Source: Alectryocaccobium sp964389285
Lineage (GTDB): Bacteria; Bacillota; Clostridia; Lachnospirales; Lachnospiraceae
Direction of reading: 5' to 3'
Assembly: GCA_964389285.1 (NCBI GenBank)
Contig: CAYMCZ010000012.1
Coordinates: forward strand, 1-64,000
DNA: 64,000 nucleotides
The translations under genes were made by a program, and so were the position numbers. Under the pieces are notes generated by a model. That model made no database searches, was not told the origin of the DNA, and worked only from the letters and a program-made list of their open reading frames with translations. Positions 32,617 through 40,350 of this stretch are shown piece by piece; the first letter of the stretch is position 1, and every line of letters starts with the position of its first letter.

Positions 32617-33106
32617 AACATCTGAGCCAAGAAAATACTCTTTGAATTTTGATTTAGACACACGTATTTTGGAACATGATTGTAAAATGAGCCGTTCAAA
32701 GGCATATAAAAAAATTGGAAATTTTTTAATAAAACATGGATATGAACATGTGCAATATTCTGGTTATCATACAATCTCACCCGTTACAAAAGTTCAAGCG
32801 ATGAGTCCGGTTTTGAAATTTGCAGTGGATAATCCGTGGTTTGTGTCTTCTCTAAAAAGCATTTATTTGACAGTTATAGATAAACAATATGATTTATTGC
32901 AGCCAATTAATGAAGTTGTTCTTGCTAAAGACATGACGATTGATAATATTGAAAGAGATACAAGCAGAAAAGACTTTCTGGCTGATATTAACCACAACGA
33001 CATTATTTTTGACAGGAACGATTTAAAAGATTTTAAAACTCAACTCAAAGAATTGCAGAACGATGTAGAAGTAAAAACCGAAAAAGACGAAGAATACGAA
33101 TACTAA
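32588..33106 (+). CDS. vapD: VapD-like endoribonuclease with shared C-terminal tail
   Basis: 172 residues starting at GTG. About residues 17-110 resemble VapD/Cas2-fold RNases: YSLNFDLDTRILE, SRSKAYKKIGNFLIKHGYEHVQYSGY, AVDNPWFVSSLKSIYLTVIDKQYDLLQPI. VapD proteins cleave RNA as toxins. The C-terminus DFKTQLKELQND...DEEYEY is the tail shared with ArdC, RadC, HipA and the SpoVG-like protein, and is not part of VapD in general. The IS30-type transposase starts 18 bases downstream. Confidence 0.75.
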   Translation: MLHLGKRQYKTSEPRKYSLNFDLDTRILEHDCKMSRSKAYKKIGNFLIKHGYEHVQYSGYHTISPVTKVQAMSPVLKFAVDNPWFVSSLKSIYLTVIDKQYDLLQPINEVVLAKDMTIDNIERDTSRKDFLADINHNDIIFDRNDLKDFKTQLKELQNDVEVKTEKDEEYEY

Positions 33107-33124
33107 ATGTCATGGAGATACTAT

Positions 33125-34164
33125 ATGGCAGTAAAAAAACTATCTTGGACAGAAAGATTAAAAATCGAAAGCCTAAATGATGCCGGACTGAACGCTTCGC
33201 AAATAGCAAGACAACTTGGGCGCAGTCATACCACTATCATCCGAGAACTAAAAAGAGGCGCATATAAAAAGCTGACATCAGACTGGAAAGAGGTCGAGAC
33301 TTACAGTGCCGATAAAGGACAGGCAGTTTGGGAAAAAACCGTTAAAAATCGAGGAACTAAACCAAAAGCCATTAATAATAAAGCAATGCTTGAATATATA
33401 GAAAAATTAATGGTAAACGAACAATACTCTCCGTATGCGGTCGCTGAGAAATTAAAAGAAAAGGAAAAAGAGTTTGGAATGGTACTATGTGAATCAAGCA
33501 TTTATAACTATTTATATAAAGGCTATTTTCCGGCTTTGCAGTTAGCGGATCTTCCGTGTAAAAAAAACGAAGAAAGCGAGGTTATAGGAGAGTCCAAAAA
33601 AGGCCTACAAGAAGTACATGCATAGAAGAACGTCCGGAGCATATCGAAAATAGAAACGAATTCGGTCACTGGGAAATGGACACAGTTGTCGGAAAGCGAA
33701 AAGGAAGTAAACGAGCCTTGCTTGTGCTTACGGAACGAAAGACACGAAAAGAACTGATTGTAAAATTATCTTCTGCTACATCTACCGCCGTAGTTACTGC
33801 TATAGATAGCATCGAGCGGAGATTTGGTGAATCGATATTTAAAAAGATTTTTCGCTCAATAACTGTAGATAATGGAAGTGAGTTTGCAGATTATCAAGGA
33901 ATAGAAAAATCTAAACGCTCAAAAAAGCAACGGACGAAAGTATATTATTGTCACCCATACAGTTCTTTTGAGAGAGGCAGCAACGAAAATCAAAACCGCC
34001 TCATCCGCCGGTTTATTCCAAAGGGCACAGATATAGGGCTGATATGCCGGACGAAAATCCAACGTATAGAAGATTGGATTAATTCTTATCCCCGTGCCCT
34101 ATTCAGCGGTAAATGTTCTGACGACCTATTTACGCAAGAGCTTATGCTTGCAGGCGTAGGATAG
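33125..34164 (+). pseudogene. IS30-family transposase, frameshifted at an A6 run
   Basis: The first frame (to 33625) holds the IS30 HTH (IESLNDAGLNASQIARQLGRSHTTIIRELKR). A -1 shift at 33596-33601 (tccAAAAAAgg) continues RPTRSTCIEERPEHIENRNEFGHWEMD and the full DDE core: HWEMDTVVGKR, VDNGSEF and SSFERGSNENQNR. One added A would give 346 residues, normal for the family. No terminal inverted repeats are visible, and the 5' side directly abuts vapD, so it does not look like a freshly inserted IS. It may be the element's own transposase or decaying. Confidence 0.8.
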
Positions 34165-34297
34165 TTTAATAAAAAAATATTAAAATTAATACCAAATGAG
34201 AACGACTGCATAGGTGGTCTGTTTTGAGTGAGTAAATTATAAAGAAAATAAGATATTGCCTAAAAAATCAAACAAAAATAAAAATATAACTTAAAAT

Positions 34298-34329
34298 AAC
34301 GGTGTCTTTTTGGTAAAAATGCCGTTTTT
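34298..34329 (+). terminator. Terminator near the right end of the element
   Basis: aacgg (34298-34302) and ccgtt (34322-34326) enclose a loop with complementary tttttggtaaaaa bases, followed by a T-run. The surrounding 34165-34363 is AT-rich with no gene. It would insulate rplU from element transcription. Confidence 0.65.
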
Positions 34330-34363
34330 CTTTTTGCTTTTGCGGTAAACCTTGCATTTTTCC

Positions 34364-34378
34364 GAAGTCAATATTACA
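34364..34378. repeat. Right attachment repeat (attR candidate)
   Basis: gaagtcaatattaca, identical to 1062-1076. It ends 11 bases before the -35 hexamer of the rplU promoter, so the inserted element leaves that promoter intact. Confidence 0.8.
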
Positions 34379-34389
34379 CAATATAGTGT

Positions 34390-34418
34390 TTGACAAGCAT
34401 CAGGTATTTTGGTAAACT
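34390..34418 (+). promoter_or_regulatory. Sigma-A promoter of the rplU operon
   Basis: TTGACA (34390-34395), 17-bp spacer and TAAACT (34413-34418). It is about 80 bases upstream of rplU and lies immediately outside the element's right repeat. Confidence 0.85.
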
Positions 34419-34424
34419 AATAAA

Positions 34425-34490
34425 AGTGCCGCTCAATGAGGTATAAGCGTGTTTTTACACCACCGTAAATTGGCGAGTAATGTAATAGGA
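34425..34490 (+). ncRNA. Possible L21 leader
   Basis: The 5' UTR between the promoter and the rplU ribosome-binding site includes gtgccgctcaatgaggtataagcgtg and cacc-containing complementary segments, at the place where Bacillota carry the autoregulatory L21 leader. I cannot verify the fold against the Rfam model, so this rests mainly on position. Confidence 0.35.
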
Positions 34491-34497
34491 GGTGCCT

Positions 34498-34806
34498 ATG
34501 TACGCAATTATTGCAACCGGAGGGAAACAGTATAAGGTTTCTGAAGGCGACGTTATCAGAGTTGAAAAGCTCGGTAAGGAAGTCGGCGAAACCGTTGTGT
34601 TTGATCAGGTTCTTGCATTGCGCGATGATGAAGCGTTAAAGACCGGCGCGGACGCAGCTTCCGCAAATGTTTCGGCTACCGTGGTAAATAACGGCAAAGC
34701 TAAAAAGATCATCGTATATAAATTCAAGAGCAAAAAAGGCTATCATAAAAAACAGGGCCACAGACAGCTTTTCACCGAAGTTAAAATCGATTCGATCAAG
34801 GCTTAA
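34498..34806 (+). CDS. rplU: 50S ribosomal protein L21
   Basis: 102 residues starting MYAIIATGGKQYKVSEGDVIRVEKL and ending KKGYHKKQGHRQLFTEVKIDSIKA, the full L21 signature including KxGYRRRQGHRQ-type motif. The start is ATG 34498 with aggagg 5 bases upstream; the in-frame GTG at 34492 is part of the ribosome-binding site. L21 sits next to 23S rRNA domain I. It heads the rplU-prp-rpmA cluster conserved across Bacillota. Confidence 0.98.
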   Translation: MYAIIATGGKQYKVSEGDVIRVEKLGKEVGETVVFDQVLALRDDEALKTGADAASANVSATVVNNGKAKKIIVYKFKSKKGYHKKQGHRQLFTEVKIDSIKA

Positions 34807-34809
34807 TTT

Positions 34810-35145
34810 ATGACTAAGATTACTTTTTTCAGAAAAAAAGATGGCGGCGGATATATCGGTTTTGAAGTTAACGGTCACGCCGGTTTCGGAGAAGCGGGAG
34901 AGGACGTGGTATGCTCCGCGCTTTCCGCGCTTATTATCAATACCGTTAATTCAATTGACGCTTTGACGGAAGAAAAAATGGAAGTCGAAGCAACGGAGGA
35001 CGAAGCGCACATTAAAGTTTCGTTTGATGATGTTCCGGGAAAAGACGCTATTCTTCTTATCAGATCACTTGCCTTAGGCCTTACAAATATCGAGGCTATG
35101 GAAGGCGCCAGCGAATATATAAGCGTAAATTACGAGGAGGTATAA
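34810..35145 (+). CDS. prp: Ribosomal-processing cysteine protease Prp
   Basis: 111 residues with the catalytic segment GHAGFGEAGEDVVCSALSAL (His and Cys of the Prp dyad). Prp removes the N-terminal extension of L27 and is essential where that extension exists. It lies between rplU and rpmA, and the downstream L27 indeed has the extension, so enzyme and substrate are encoded side by side. Confidence 0.97.
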   Translation: MTKITFFRKKDGGGYIGFEVNGHAGFGEAGEDVVCSALSALIINTVNSIDALTEEKMEVEATEDEAHIKVSFDDVPGKDAILLIRSLALGLTNIEAMEGASEYISVNYEEV

Positions 35146-35148
35146 ATC

Positions 35149-35436
35149 ATGTTAAAAATGAACCTTCAGTTCTTCGCTCATAAAAAAGGTGTAGGTTCAA
35201 CAAAGAACGGCCGCGATTCCGAGTCAAAAAGATTAGGAGCCAAAAGAGCGGACGGACAGTTTGTTAAGGCTGGAAATATCCTTTACAGACAGCGTGGAAC
35301 AAGAATTCATCCAGGTGTTAATGTAGGACTCGGAAGAGATGATACATTGTTTGCTCTTGCGGACGGTGTCGTACATTATCATAGAAAAGGAAGAGACAAA
35401 AAACAGGTTTCCGTTCTTCCTGTAGCAGAACATTAA
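35149..35436 (+). CDS. rpmA: 50S ribosomal protein L27 with cleavable N-terminus
   Basis: 95 residues. The N-terminus MLKMNLQFFAHKKGVGSTKNGRDS shows the extension ending LQFF before AHKKG, the site cut by Prp so that the mature N-terminus can reach the peptidyl-transferase centre. The rest (RQRGTRIHPGVNVGLGRDDTLFAL) is canonical. The gaggaggt site is strong. Confidence 0.98.
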   Translation: MLKMNLQFFAHKKGVGSTKNGRDSESKRLGAKRADGQFVKAGNILYRQRGTRIHPGVNVGLGRDDTLFALADGVVHYHRKGRDKKQVSVLPVAEH

Positions 35437-35447
35437 TTGACTTTAAT

Positions 35448-35490
35448 TAAGGGCTGTCGCAATTTGCATACTGCGTCAGCCTTTTTTTAC
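35448..35490 (+). terminator. Terminator between rpmA and obgE
   Basis: ggctg/cagcc plus cgca/tgcg form an interrupted stem, followed by seven T residues. It would partly separate ribosomal-protein expression from obgE. Confidence 0.8.
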
Positions 35491-35537
35491 TATTTGTTTT
35501 TATATACAGCAGATTTGCTATATTAAGAGGAAAACTT

Positions 35538-36833
35538 ATGTTCGTAGACAGAACAAAAATCATAATTCGTTCCGGTAAAGGCGGCGACGGACATGTAAGC
35601 TTTCGCAGGGAAAAGTATGTTCCAAACGGCGGTCCGGACGGCGGTGACGGCGGTGACGGCGGAAGCGTGATAGCCGAAATAGATCAGGGACTTAATACAC
35701 TTATTAATTTCAGACATAAACGTAAATTTTCCGCTTCGGACGGTGAAGAAGGCGGAAAAAAAAGATGTCATGGAAAAAACGGTGAAGACATAATATTAAA
35801 AGTCCCCGAAGGCACAGTAATAAAGGATGCCGAAAGCGGAAAAGTTATTGCCGATATGTCAAATGATAACAAAAGAACGGTAATACTCAAAGGCGGTCGC
35901 GGCGGTCGTGGAAATATGAACTTTGCCACCTCGACCATGCAGGCACCCAAATTTGCTCAGCCCGGACAGGATGCACGTGAGCTTGAAGTAATCCTTGAAC
36001 TGAAGCTTATCGCGGATGTAGGTCTGGTCGGCTTTCCAAATGTCGGAAAATCATCATTTTTATCAAAAGTCAGCAATGCCAAGCCTCGAATCGCTGATTA
36101 TCATTTCACAACCCTTCAGCCGAATCTCGGCGTTGTAGATATGGAAGGCTGTTCAGGTTTTGTAATAGCCGATATTCCGGGACTTATAGAAGGCGCTTCG
36201 GATGGAGCGGGTCTCGGACATCAGTTTCTTCGTCACATTGAACGTACCAGATTTATTATACATATGGTGGATGCATCGGCTTTAGAGGGACGCGATCCTA
36301 TCGAAGACATATATCTGATTAACAGCGAATTAAAAAAATATGATTCGGATCTCGAACGCAAACCGCAGGTTATAGCCGCTAACAAAACAGATCTCTTTAT
36401 CACCGAAGAAGAATTAAATAATTGCATCAAACGTTTAAAAGATGAATTTTCACCAAACGGAATAGAGGTTTTCCCTGTTTCGGCGGCAACGGGAAAAGGC
36501 ATAAAAGAGCTTCTTTATTATGTCCAGAATGAATTAAACAAACTCACATCAGATACTACCGTATTCAAACAGGAATTCTTTCCGGAAGAGGCATTTGTCA
36601 GGGAAAATCTGCCTTATACCGTGGAATATGACCGTGACTCTAACGAATATATAGTAGAAGGTCCTAAAATAGAAAGAATGCTCGGTTATACAAATCTGGA
36701 GTCCGAAAAAGGCTTTTTGTTTTTCCAGAATTTTCTTAAAGAAACCGGTATTTTAGATGAACTTGTTGAAAAAGGCATACAGGAAGGCGATACCGTCAGA
36801 ATGTATGGTCTTGTATTTGATTATCATAAATAG
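35538..36833 (+). CDS. obgE: GTPase Obg/CgtA
   Basis: 431 residues with three domains: glycine-rich Obg fold (1-160, FRREKYVPNGGPDGGDGGDGG), GTPase domain (G1 GFPNVGKSS at about 167, G3 DIPGLIEG, G4 NKTDL) and C-terminal OCT domain (about 350-431, FFQNFLKETGILDELVEKGI). It links ribosome assembly and stress responses. The position after rpmA is conserved. All G motifs are intact. Confidence 0.98.
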   Translation: MFVDRTKIIIRSGKGGDGHVSFRREKYVPNGGPDGGDGGDGGSVIAEIDQGLNTLINFRHKRKFSASDGEEGGKKRCHGKNGEDIILKVPEGTVIKDAESGKVIADMSNDNKRTVILKGGRGGRGNMNFATSTMQAPKFAQPGQDARELEVILELKLIADVGLVGFPNVGKSSFLSKVSNAKPRIADYHFTTLQPNLGVVDMEGCSGFVIADIPGLIEGASDGAGLGHQFLRHIERTRFIIHMVDASALEGRDPIEDIYLINSELKKYDSDLERKPQVIAANKTDLFITEEELNNCIKRLKDEFSPNGIEVFPVSAATGKGIKELLYYVQNELNKLTSDTTVFKQEFFPEEAFVRENLPYTVEYDRDSNEYIVEGPKIERMLGYTNLESEKGFLFFQNFLKETGILDELVEKGIQEGDTVRMYGLVFDYHK

Positions 36834-36883
36834 TATTATAAAAACTACTTCGCACTTTCACAATCCATGATCAAGAGGTATCT

Positions 36884-37156
36884 ATGACAAGCAAAGAAAG
36901 AGCTCATTTGAAAAGCCTTGCAACAAATATCAGTCCCATTTTTCAAATTGGAAAAGGCAGTATTTCTCCGGAATTTACGGCATCAATCAGTGAGGCTTTT
37001 AATACAAGGGAACTTATCAAAATATCGGTTCTTCAAAATTGTGCCGATGATCCACGGGAAATTGCCGAAATGATAGCAGAGCGCACAGGCTCGGAAGTCG
37101 TACATGTAATCGGAAAAAAGATAGTTCTCTACAAAGAAAACAAAAAAATCAGGTAA
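36884..37156 (+). CDS. yhbY: YhbY-family RNA-binding protein
   Basis: 90 residues of the CRS1-YhbY fold: MTSKERAHLKSLATNISPIFQIGKGSISPEF, then ELIKISVLQNC and GSEVVHVIGKKIVLYKENKK. It binds pre-50S particles. It lies between obgE and nadD, as in many Bacillota. Confidence 0.93.
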   Translation: MTSKERAHLKSLATNISPIFQIGKGSISPEFTASISEAFNTRELIKISVLQNCADDPREIAEMIAERTGSEVVHVIGKKIVLYKENKKIR

Positions 37157-37160
37157 CGGT

Positions 37161-37808
37161 GTGGAAATGGATAATATGATAAAGCACAGAATAGGAATAT
37201 TAGGCGGCACCTTTGATCCTGTTCATATTGGTCATCTGATACTTGCGCAGTCAGCTTATGAGATTTTAAATCTGGAAAAAGTATATTTTATGATTTCCGC
37301 AAACCCGCCCCATAAGCGCTTAAGATACGGCGGCGCCGCAAATGAGCAACGGCTTGAAATGACGAGACTCGCTATAGAAGATGACCCGCGTTTTGAATTG
37401 GAGCTGATAGAATATGAGTCAGAAGGTTATTCATATACATATAAAACCATCCAAAAACTCAAAGAACTCCATCCCGAAAATGAATATTTTTTTATTGCGG
37501 GCGGAGACTCTCTGATAGCATTTCCGCAATGGAAAAACCCTCATCTGATTTCTAAAATGTGCCGTTTGGTAATTGGAGAGAGACAGGGTTTTTCAGATGA
37601 AGATATTCATAATATCATAAAGTTACGTAACGAGGAATTTAATAACGCGTTTATTTTAATAGATACGCCTGTTATAGATGTTTCCTCCAGAGAGATAAGG
37701 GAGAGAATAAGCAGGGGCTTGTCTTCTAAATACTATCTGCCTGAAACAGTTAATGATTATATAATTGAAAACGACCTGTATAAAAACATTCAAAATGAGG
37801 TATTATGA
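37161..37808 (+). CDS. nadD: Nicotinate-nucleotide adenylyltransferase
   Basis: About 211-215 residues with the nucleotidyltransferase motifs GGTFDPVHIGHL (HIGH-type) and the C-terminal SSREIRERISRGLSSKYYLPETVNDYI. It adenylates NaMN to deamido-NAD. The start could be GTG 37161, ATG 37167 or ATG 37176; the conserved part begins at RIGILGG. Its stop overlaps the next start (ATGA). Confidence 0.96.
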   Translation: MEMDNMIKHRIGILGGTFDPVHIGHLILAQSAYEILNLEKVYFMISANPPHKRLRYGGAANEQRLEMTRLAIEDDPRFELELIEYESEGYSYTYKTIQKLKELHPENEYFFIAGGDSLIAFPQWKNPHLISKMCRLVIGERQGFSDEDIHNIIKLRNEEFNNAFILIDTPVIDVSSREIRERISRGLSSKYYLPETVNDYIIENDLYKNIQNEVL

Positions 37809-38389
37809 TTTTGAAAAAAATAACTGCATTAACGGCAGCAGCCATTCTTTGCTTTGTATGTGCGGCCTGTCAGGCTCCCGATACCGGTCAAAGCGAAGAT
37901 TCTTACGTGAAAACAGAGGAAAAGTCCTCATATGAAGAAAAGAATAAAAGCGGTTATCCGGATTCAGTCGGGGAATTCAGCGTGACTGCTCTTGACGGAA
38001 CTACTTTAACCCAGGAATATTTTTCACAAGCTGACCTTACCGTGATAAACTTCTGGGCCACTTACTGCGGTTACTGCATAGACGAGATGCCGGAACTTGA
38101 AGCCTGGGCTAAAGAAGATAAAAGAATTCAGGTGCTCGGTGTGCTCACGGACTGCGGAACCGAAACCCAGGCCGAATTCGCGCATGCAAAATCCATCATC
38201 GAATCAGCCGGCATTACATATCCGAATGTATTATATAAAAACGCTTTCGAAGAATTTATGATAAACTTATATGCCGTTCCGACCACAATATTGGTGGATA
38301 AAGACGGAAATGTTGTTGGCGGACCCATTATAGGAGCCCAATTTGACGCTTACAAAGAAGCAGCAGAGAACTATTTAAATGAACTATAA
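37805..38389 (+). CDS. TlpA-like thioredoxin-fold lipoprotein
   Basis: 194 residues: a signal peptide with lipobox VCAAC (residue 22), a short acidic linker and a TlpA/ResA thioredoxin domain with NFWATYCGYCIDEMPEL (CxxC redox centre) and the cis-Pro AVPTTILVDKDG. It is an extracytoplasmic disulfide reductase anchored to the membrane. It overlaps nadD by 4 bases and the next small CXXC gene by 11, so it works with the following redox proteins. Confidence 0.92.
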   Translation: MILKKITALTAAAILCFVCAACQAPDTGQSEDSYVKTEEKSSYEEKNKSGYPDSVGEFSVTALDGTTLTQEYFSQADLTVINFWATYCGYCIDEMPELEAWAKEDKRIQVLGVLTDCGTETQAEFAHAKSIIESAGITYPNVLYKNAFEEFMINLYAVPTTILVDKDGNVVGGPIIGAQFDAYKEAAENYLNEL

Positions 38390-38525
38390 AACCAAAAGAA
38401 TACTACAGCTTTTAATACTTTTTGCCGCTGCGGCTTTTATAATAATCGGCATTTTCAGAAACGAATTGATAACTATATTTAATTCTGCCGTTAACATTTG
38501 CCTTGATTGCATGGGTTTGGGATAA
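38379..38525 (+). CDS. Small CXXC membrane protein (CD1871A-like)
   Basis: A 48-residue frame overlapping the TlpA gene: MNYKTKRILQLLILFAAAAFIIIGIFRNEL...NICLDCMGLG. One transmembrane helix (about 9-25) is followed by a C-terminal CLDC. This matches the small CD1871A-type CXXC proteins found between TlpA and 4Fe-4S membrane proteins in Clostridia. It probably relays electrons or disulfides between its neighbours. Confidence 0.82.
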   Translation: MNYKTKRILQLLILFAAAAFIIIGIFRNELITIFNSAVNICLDCMGLG

Positions 38526-38527
38526 AT

Positions 38528-39403
38528 ATGAAGTTCGATCTTAAACGCAAAATAATACAGTTTATAGCCTTTGGTTTTTCCAATTCCCAGATACAGAATT
38601 TCGCATCCGGAAAAATATATAAAGGAAGCTGGAAAAATTTCTGCAATCCGGGTCTGAACTGTTATTCCTGTCCGGCGGCAACCCTTTCCTGCCCGATAGG
38701 CGCGATGCAGATGATCGGGAAGTCTCCCGGAAATCTTTTAAGTTTTTATGTAGTCGGGTTTGTCCTGGCGGCAGGAATTCTTTTCGGAAGGGGTATATGC
38801 GGTTTTATATGTCCTTTCGGGCTTGTTCAGGAGCTTATATACAAAATCCCCTTCCCGATAAAGCATATCCGGATCAAAAAAGTGTTCAGATATATAAAAT
38901 ACATTCTTCTCGTAATATTTGTGCTTTTAATTCCGGTTGCCTATACAAACTCTGCGGGAGTCGGAACGGCAGCATTTTGTAAATTCATATGTCCTGCCGG
39001 CACTCTTGAAGCCGGTCTGCCTTTGCTGTTAAGCAACGCAGCTCTCAGAGATATCATAGGAACCCTTTTTTCTTTTAAGGTTTTGATACTTTGCGCAACC
39101 ATAATACTCTGTATCATTGCAGAGAGATTTTTCTGCAAAGTACTGTGTCCTCTGGGCACGATATATGCTCTCTTAAATAAAATAAGCGTTTTTCATATGC
39201 GATATGAAGCCGAAGCCTGTATTTCATGCGGTAAATGTGCCTCCGTTTGTCCCATGGATGTTGACCCGGTCAAAATCCAAAACTCCACGGAATGTATCAG
39301 ATGCGGGAAATGCGTTCACGAATGTCCCAATAAATGTATCTTACTGAAATTTAAATCAAAAAAGATGTTGTTTAATAATAATGGATTATCTGAAACTGAT
39401 TGA
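38528..39403 (+). CDS. 4Fe-4S-binding polytopic membrane protein (NapH/YccM-like)
   Basis: 291 residues from ATG 38528. Membrane helices alternate with cysteine motifs (NCYSCPAATLSCPIGA, GRGICGFICPFGL, CKFICPAGTLE, CKVLCPLGT). Two C-terminal ferredoxin motifs follow: CISCGKCASVCPMDV and CIRCGKCVHECPNKC. It likely passes electrons across the membrane to the TlpA-like thioredoxin through the small CXXC protein. It overlaps yqeK by 23 bases. Confidence 0.9.
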   Translation: MKFDLKRKIIQFIAFGFSNSQIQNFASGKIYKGSWKNFCNPGLNCYSCPAATLSCPIGAMQMIGKSPGNLLSFYVVGFVLAAGILFGRGICGFICPFGLVQELIYKIPFPIKHIRIKKVFRYIKYILLVIFVLLIPVAYTNSAGVGTAAFCKFICPAGTLEAGLPLLLSNAALRDIIGTLFSFKVLILCATIILCIIAERFFCKVLCPLGTIYALLNKISVFHMRYEAEACISCGKCASVCPMDVDPVKIQNSTECIRCGKCVHECPNKCILLKFKSKKMLFNNNGLSETD

Positions 39404-39977
39404 TATACAGAATAAATTGTCAAAAATACAAAAGCCGTCCAGGTTTAATCACACCTTAGGGGTTATGTATACGTCGGCTGCCCTTGCCATGAAATACGGC
39501 ACCGATCTTTTAACTGCACAGACAGCCGGACTTCTTCACGACTGCGCTAAAACCGTTTCCAATGAAATAATCGCAAAAGAGTGCGACATGCTCGGCATAA
39601 GTCTTACTGAATTCGAAAGAGAAAATCCCCACCTTATACACGGAAAGCTTGGCGCATATTATTCAAAAAGCCTTTACGATGTCACGGATCCCGAAATATG
39701 TCGTGCCATAGAACATCATACCAGAGGCAGGGCAGGGATGTCAGTTTTAGAACAGACAGTATTTATCGCGGATTTTATCGAACCCAACAGGAAACCTTTT
39801 GAAGGGCTTGAAGTTATCAGAAAAACCGCATTTGAAGACCCCGATCTGTGCACCCTGCTCATATACGAGGCTGTCTTTAAATATCTGAAAGAAACAGGCA
39901 GACCAATCGACACAACCTCAGAAGAGGCTTATAATTACTATAAAAAACTTGTAACCGAAAAAGGAGTATCCAGATGA
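39381..39977 (+). CDS. yqeK: YqeK-type HD hydrolase (symmetrical Ap4A hydrolase)
   Basis: 198 residues with HD-domain motifs RFNHTLGVMYTS, LLHDCAKTV (HD), HGKLGAYYSK, AIEHHTRG and FIADFIEP. The position next to rsfS and downstream of nadD is the conserved Bacillota arrangement. It hydrolyses Ap4A to ADP. The ATGA overlap with rsfS implies coupled translation. Confidence 0.94.
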   Translation: MDYLKLIDIQNKLSKIQKPSRFNHTLGVMYTSAALAMKYGTDLLTAQTAGLLHDCAKTVSNEIIAKECDMLGISLTEFERENPHLIHGKLGAYYSKSLYDVTDPEICRAIEHHTRGRAGMSVLEQTVFIADFIEPNRKPFEGLEVIRKTAFEDPDLCTLLIYEAVFKYLKETGRPIDTTSEEAYNYYKKLVTEKGVSR

Positions 39978-40330
39978 CGGAATCAAAGAAAAAGACAGCC
40001 CTTACTATCGAAGCATTAGAAGAAAAAAAAGCAGTTGACATTAAAATAATAGATATCGAACACATATCCACAATCGCCGATTACTTTATTATTACAAGCG
40101 GAAAAAACAAAAACCAGGTTCAGGCGCTTGCCGATGAGACGGAGGAACGCCTCGGAAAAGCAGGCTTTGAACCAAAACATATCGAAGGTTACGCGACCGC
40201 AAACTGGATTCTCATGGATTACGGCGATATTATCATCCATATATTTGATGAAGAAAACAGGCTGTTTTATGATCTGGAGCGAATCTGGCGAGACGGAAAA
40301 AGCACGGATATAGATTTTTTCAGGAAATAA
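39974..40330 (+). CDS. rsfS: Ribosome silencing factor RsfS
   Basis: 118 residues of the Iojap/RsfS fold: KKAVDIKIIDIEHISTIADYFIITSGKNKNQVQALADETEE, GYATANWILMDYGDIIIHIFDEENRLFYDLERIW. It binds L14 and blocks subunit joining during starvation. All conserved blocks are present. Confidence 0.96.
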   Translation: MTESKKKTALTIEALEEKKAVDIKIIDIEHISTIADYFIITSGKNKNQVQALADETEERLGKAGFEPKHIEGYATANWILMDYGDIIIHIFDEENRLFYDLERIWRDGKSTDIDFFRK

Positions 40331-40350
40331 AAAGACCGTCGGAGAGTTTT

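Larger units (their letters stand above)
1062..34378 (+). mobile_element. Integrative conjugative element flanked by a 15-bp direct repeat
   Basis: The identical 15-mer gaagtcaatattaca occurs at 1062-1076 and 34364-34378, exactly at the transition from chromosomal genes (the dehydrogenase on the left, rplU on the right) to conjugation genes. Everything between is on the plus strand and includes T4SS components, a MobV relaxase, a VirD4 coupling protein, Rep/ParA/ParB and accessory genes. This is a coherent self-transmissible element of about 33.3 kb. No large serine or tyrosine integrase lies inside; the only DNA-breakage enzymes besides the relaxase are a small serine recombinase and a frameshifted IS30-type transposase. 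Boundaries are inferred from the repeat and have not been compared with an empty site. Confidence 0.85.
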
